The notes under the pieces are model-generated. The model ran no database searches. It saw only the letters and a list, made by a program, of their open reading frames with translations, and had not been told where the DNA came from. From positions 142,086 through 206,085 of the forward strand of contig NZ_LMUK01000042.1 in assembly GCF_009766005.1 (NCBI RefSeq): a DNA stretch of 64,000 nt, given 5' to 3'. Each line of letters begins with the position of its first letter. Positions within the stretch are counted from its first letter, which is position 1. The translations under genes and the position numbers were made by a program. The stretch comes from Bradyrhizobium sp. S69 (GTDB lineage: Bacteria > Pseudomonadota > Alphaproteobacteria > Rhizobiales > Xanthobacteraceae). Shown one piece after another: positions 61,691 to 64,000 of this stretch.

Positions 61691-61774
61691 CGCTGAATCC
61701 CCTTGATTCCACTGCCAAATCGCCTCCGAGCGCCAATTCGATTGACTCCATCGGCCTTGTTAGCTTTATATTAG

Positions 61775-61789
61775 AACATACCATGAACA
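61775..61789 (+). promoter_or_regulatory. LexA (SOS) box GAAC-N7-GAAC upstream of imuA
   Basis: GAACATACCATGAAC at 61775-61789 fits the alphaproteobacterial LexA site (direct repeat GTTC-N7-GTTC read on the other strand). It lies 70 bp before the imuA ATG and 85 bp from the radical SAM gene start, so one LexA site could govern both divergent repair units. Confidence 0.85.
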
Positions 61790-61858
61790 AATGAGCCAGC
61801 TTAAGGGTTCATTCCAAGAGCCACTGGCAGTCCAATATTTTCGAGGGAGCGGCGCGGA

Positions 61859-62689
61859 ATGATCAGCGCACGCATGAACACGCTTGCGAATTTGCGAGGG
61901 CGCATCGATCGCCTCGAGGCGCATGGCGACACGCATGCGCTTGACCGGATGGCGCTCGGTCATGCGGCCGCGGATGCGACGCTGCAGGGCGGGCTCGCCA
62001 CCGGCGCGCTGCATGAGGTGTTCGCCGAGGGGCGGCAAAGCGGCGCGGCCACCGGCTTCATCGCAGGCTTGGCGGGACGGGTGACGGTACGGCGTCCGCT
62101 GGTCTGGGTGCGGCAGGATTTCAGCGAGGTTGAATCGGGCGCGTTATCGATGAACGGGGTTGCCGAACTCGGTCTCGATCCGCGCCGGCTGGTGACCGTG
62201 CGCGCGCCCGATGCGGACAATGCGCTGCGCACCGCCGCCGATGCGCTGGCCTGCGATGCGGTGGGCGCGGTGGTGCTGGAAGTCTGGGGCGAGGCGCGGC
62301 AGCTCGATCTCGTCGCCAGCCGCAAGCTGACGCTGACAGCCCAGGCCTCCGGCGTCACCTGCCTGGTGCTGCGCGTGGCAGCGGAGCCGCAGCCTTCGAC
62401 CGCGGAGACCAGATGGATCGTGCGCGCGGCGCATTCGCCGCCGGGGGCGGCTTTAATGCCTGCGGCGGCCTGGACCGCATGGGGCGCGCCGATGTTCGAC
62501 ACGCAACTCGTCCGCAATCGTCACGGCGCGCTCGGGCAATGGATCATGGAATGGAAATGTGATGAGTGCCTTTTCAGCGAACCCGCGGCGTATCCTCAGC
62601 CTGTGGCTGCCACGCCTGCCCATCGACCGCATCAAGCGGCAGCTTTCATGGCAGATGGATTCGAGTACCGCGAACGTCGCGCAGGATGA
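61859..62689 (+). CDS. imuA: ImuA, RecA-like partner of mutagenic translesion synthesis
   Basis: A 276-residue RecA/SulA-like protein. LRGRIDRLEAHG and GGLATGALHEVFAEGRQSGA resemble the start of the RecA-like fold, but the Walker A is degenerate (GAATGFIAGLAGRV). ImuA works with ImuB and DnaE2 in SOS-induced error-prone repair. The SOS box 70 bp upstream supports damage control. GAGGGAG precedes the ATG. The last 128 bp overlap the start of imuB in another frame; the end (CDECLFSEPAAYPQPVA) continues beyond the usual ImuA core. Confidence 0.9.
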   Translation: MISARMNTLANLRGRIDRLEAHGDTHALDRMALGHAAADATLQGGLATGALHEVFAEGRQSGAATGFIAGLAGRVTVRRPLVWVRQDFSEVESGALSMNGVAELGLDPRRLVTVRAPDADNALRTAADALACDAVGAVVLEVWGEARQLDLVASRKLTLTAQASGVTCLVLRVAAEPQPSTAETRWIVRAAHSPPGAALMPAAAWTAWGAPMFDTQLVRNRHGALGQWIMEWKCDECLFSEPAAYPQPVAATPAHRPHQAAAFMADGFEYRERRAG

Positions 62690-64000
62690 AAATAGCGAAG
62701 AATTTTTAAACGAGATCGCTCGCAACACGGACAATCGGCTCCCTCCCCCCTTGCGGGGGAGGGTGGGGGAGAGGGGTAAGCCACAAGCGCTGCCGTTGCC
62801 GCCACCCCCCTCCCTAGCCCTCCCCCGCAAGGGGGGAGGGAACAGCGCTGCCGCTCAGGATAGACCAACTACTTCTCAGGACGACCCCAGCGTCGTCGTC
62901 ACCAAGCAAAACAACGCACTGCAGATCTACGCGCTGGATGATGCCGCCGCCGATCTCGGCCTCGAGGTCGGTCTGCCTCTGGCCAATGCGCGGGCGATCT
63001 GTCCGCATCTAAAAGTCTTCGACGCCGATCAGGCCGCCGACGCCAAATTGCTGAATAACATCGCCGACTGGTGCGACCGCTTCACGCCGCTGGTGGCGCT
63101 CGATGCGCCGCATGGCCTGTTTCTCGACATCACCGGTTGCGCGCATCTGTTCGGCGGCGAGGCCGCATTGATGCATCTTTTGTGCGCGGCGTTGACCGCG
63201 CAAGGCTTTGCCGTCAGCGGCGCGATTGCCGGCACGGCCGTCTGCGCACGAACCCTGCGAAGCCATGCCCATGGCCGCATTGTCCGCCAGGGCGGGGAAG
63301 CCGATGCGGTCAGTCCGCTGCCGGTGTTCGCACTCGGCGCCGATGAGGCCATCACGCGAGGCCTGCGCCGCGCCGGCCTCAAAACCATCGGGGATGTGGC
63401 CGCGCGCGAGCGCCACGAAATCACCGCGCGGTTCGGTGCCGGTTTCACCAATTTGCTGGAACAGGCGTTGGGACAGGGCGATGCGCCGATCAGCCCGCGA
63501 AAACCACTGCCGGATTATATCGTCGAGAAACGCTTTGCCGAACCGGTGGCGACCGATGGGGTGATCGCGGCGACCCTATCCCGGCTGGCGCAAATGCTGG
63601 TTGTGGCGATGGACAGGCAGGGCAAAGGCGCACGGCGGCTGGAAGCGAGTTTCTTCCGCACCGACGGCGCGGTGCGCACGATCGTGGTGGATGCTGGATT
63701 GCCGGTGACCAAAAGCGCTGTCATCGACCGGCTGTTTCGCGAACGGCTCGATGCGCTGCGCGATCCGCTCGATCCCGGTTTCGGCTTCGATCTCATTCGC
63801 CTGTCGGCGAGCCGCACCGAAATCGTGGTGCAGCAGCAGCACGATCTCGATGCCCATGTGCACGACAATGACGAACTGGCCGCGCTGATCGATCGTATCG
63901 CGGCGCGGATCGGCGGCAGGCGCGTGGTCGTGCATCTGCCGCAGGATAGCCATATCCCGGAGCGCGCGGCGATCGCCGCACCCGCGCAGCATCATCTGGC
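62562..64000 (+). CDS. imuB: ImuB, Y-family polymerase-like protein, 3' end cut by window edge
   Basis: The frame from the ATG at 62562 is open to the window end (479 codons seen). It starts MSAFSANPRRILSLWLPRLP, the usual ImuB start, and continues with LGLEVGLPLANARAICPHL, FTPLVALDAPHGLFLDITGC and the HhH-like GLRRAGLKTIGDVAARERHE, all of Y-family polymerases. ImuB lacks the catalytic acids of active Y polymerases and acts as an adaptor binding the beta clamp. Residues about 60-93 are encoded by a palindromic repeat inserted in frame between the first strand and VVVTKQNNALQIYALD. A dnaE2 gene probably follows. Confidence 0.92.
   Translation, partial: MSAFSANPRRILSLWLPRLPIDRIKRQLSWQMDSSTANVAQDENSEEFLNEIARNTDNRLPPPLRGRVGERGKPQALPLPPPPSLALPRKGGGNSAAAQDRPTTSQDDPSVVVTKQNNALQIYALDDAAADLGLEVGLPLANARAICPHLKVFDADQAADAKLLNNIADWCDRFTPLVALDAPHGLFLDITGCAHLFGGEAALMHLLCAALTAQGFAVSGAIAGTAVCARTLRSHAHGRIVRQGGEADAVSPLPVFALGADEAITRGLRRAGLKTIGDVAARERHEITARFGAGFTNLLEQALGQGDAPISPRKPLPDYIVEKRFAEPVATDGVIAATLSRLAQMLVVAMDRQGKGARRLEASFFRTDGAVRTIVVDAGLPVTKSAVIDRLFRERLDALRDPLDPGFGFDLIRLSASRTEIVVQQQHDLDAHVHDNDELAALIDRIAARIGGRRVVVHLPQDSHIPERAAIAAPAQHHL
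62741..62840. repeat. Palindromic repeat inserted in frame inside imuB
   Basis: Arm 1 (62741-62776, CCCTCCCCCCTTGCGGGGGA...) pairs with arm 2 (62805-62840, ...CCCCCGCAAGGGGGGAGGG), about 30 of 36 bases matching across a 28-base loop. In genomes of this group the same palindrome is normally intergenic. Here the coding frame passes through without a stop, adding a Pro/Gly/Arg-rich stretch (PPPLRGRVGERGKPQALPLP..) to ImuB. Confidence 0.88.

Overview
The window looks like chromosomal DNA of a Bradyrhizobium-type alphaproteobacterium (Nitrobacteraceae; Rhodopseudomonas or Afipia are possible). The reasons are high G+C, a complete hopanoid gene set with a C-2 methylase, a direct-repeat SOS box of the alphaproteobacterial form GAAC-N7-GAAC, many rhizobial-type dispersed palindromes, and ATGA/GTGA/TAATG stop-start overlaps in the operons. 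I saw no rRNA, tRNA, CRISPR array, transposase or phage gene. The genus is an inference from gene content.

Layout. (1) 1-11.6 kb, uptake and catabolism: the edge of an hpa (homoprotocatechuate) operon with its divergent MarR regulator; a branched-chain-type ABC importer whose second permease and first ATPase are fused; a malate/lactate-type dehydrogenase; a HpcH/HpaI aldolase; an altronate/galactarate dehydratase; a Bug-type binding protein. (2) 11.6-13.7 kb, mostly non-coding: an HU-like gene, short tandem repeats and several dispersed palindromic elements. (3) 13.7-20.7 kb: transglutaminase-DUF2126, ATP-grasp/alpha-E, stand-alone transglutaminase and a 47-residue membrane peptide, probably an uncharacterised peptide-ligation system, followed by a chemoreceptor. 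(4) 23.1-42.1 kb, hopanoid metabolism: hpnP, an RND/MMPL protein, hpnC-hpnD-hpnE-shc-hpnG read rightward, ispH-hpnH read leftward, then hpnN, a DUF2147 protein and hpnO. Together these make squalene (HpnC/D/E), cyclise it (Shc), attach and trim the adenosyl-derived side chain (HpnH, HpnG), aminate it (HpnO), methylate ring A (HpnP) and traffic the lipid (HpnN), with IspH feeding isoprenoid precursor.

(5) 42.2-48.9 kb: a beta-propeller protein with an unrecognised C-terminal module; a leftward set of metallophosphoesterase, cupredoxin, ECF sigma factor and anti-sigma factor; a histidine-rich protein; an aldoxime dehydratase. (6) 49-58.7 kb, mixed metabolism and transport: a TetR/NAD(P)-binding pair with two palindromic operators, a GMC oxidoreductase, an Rrf2/methyltransferase pair, an M20 amidohydrolase, a MOSC protein, a Pit phosphate transporter and a KdgT-like permease. 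(7) 58.8-64 kb, DNA damage: a DUF4130-UdgX protein beside its radical SAM partner, then an SOS box and imuA-imuB. imuB carries a palindromic repeat in frame and runs off the window.
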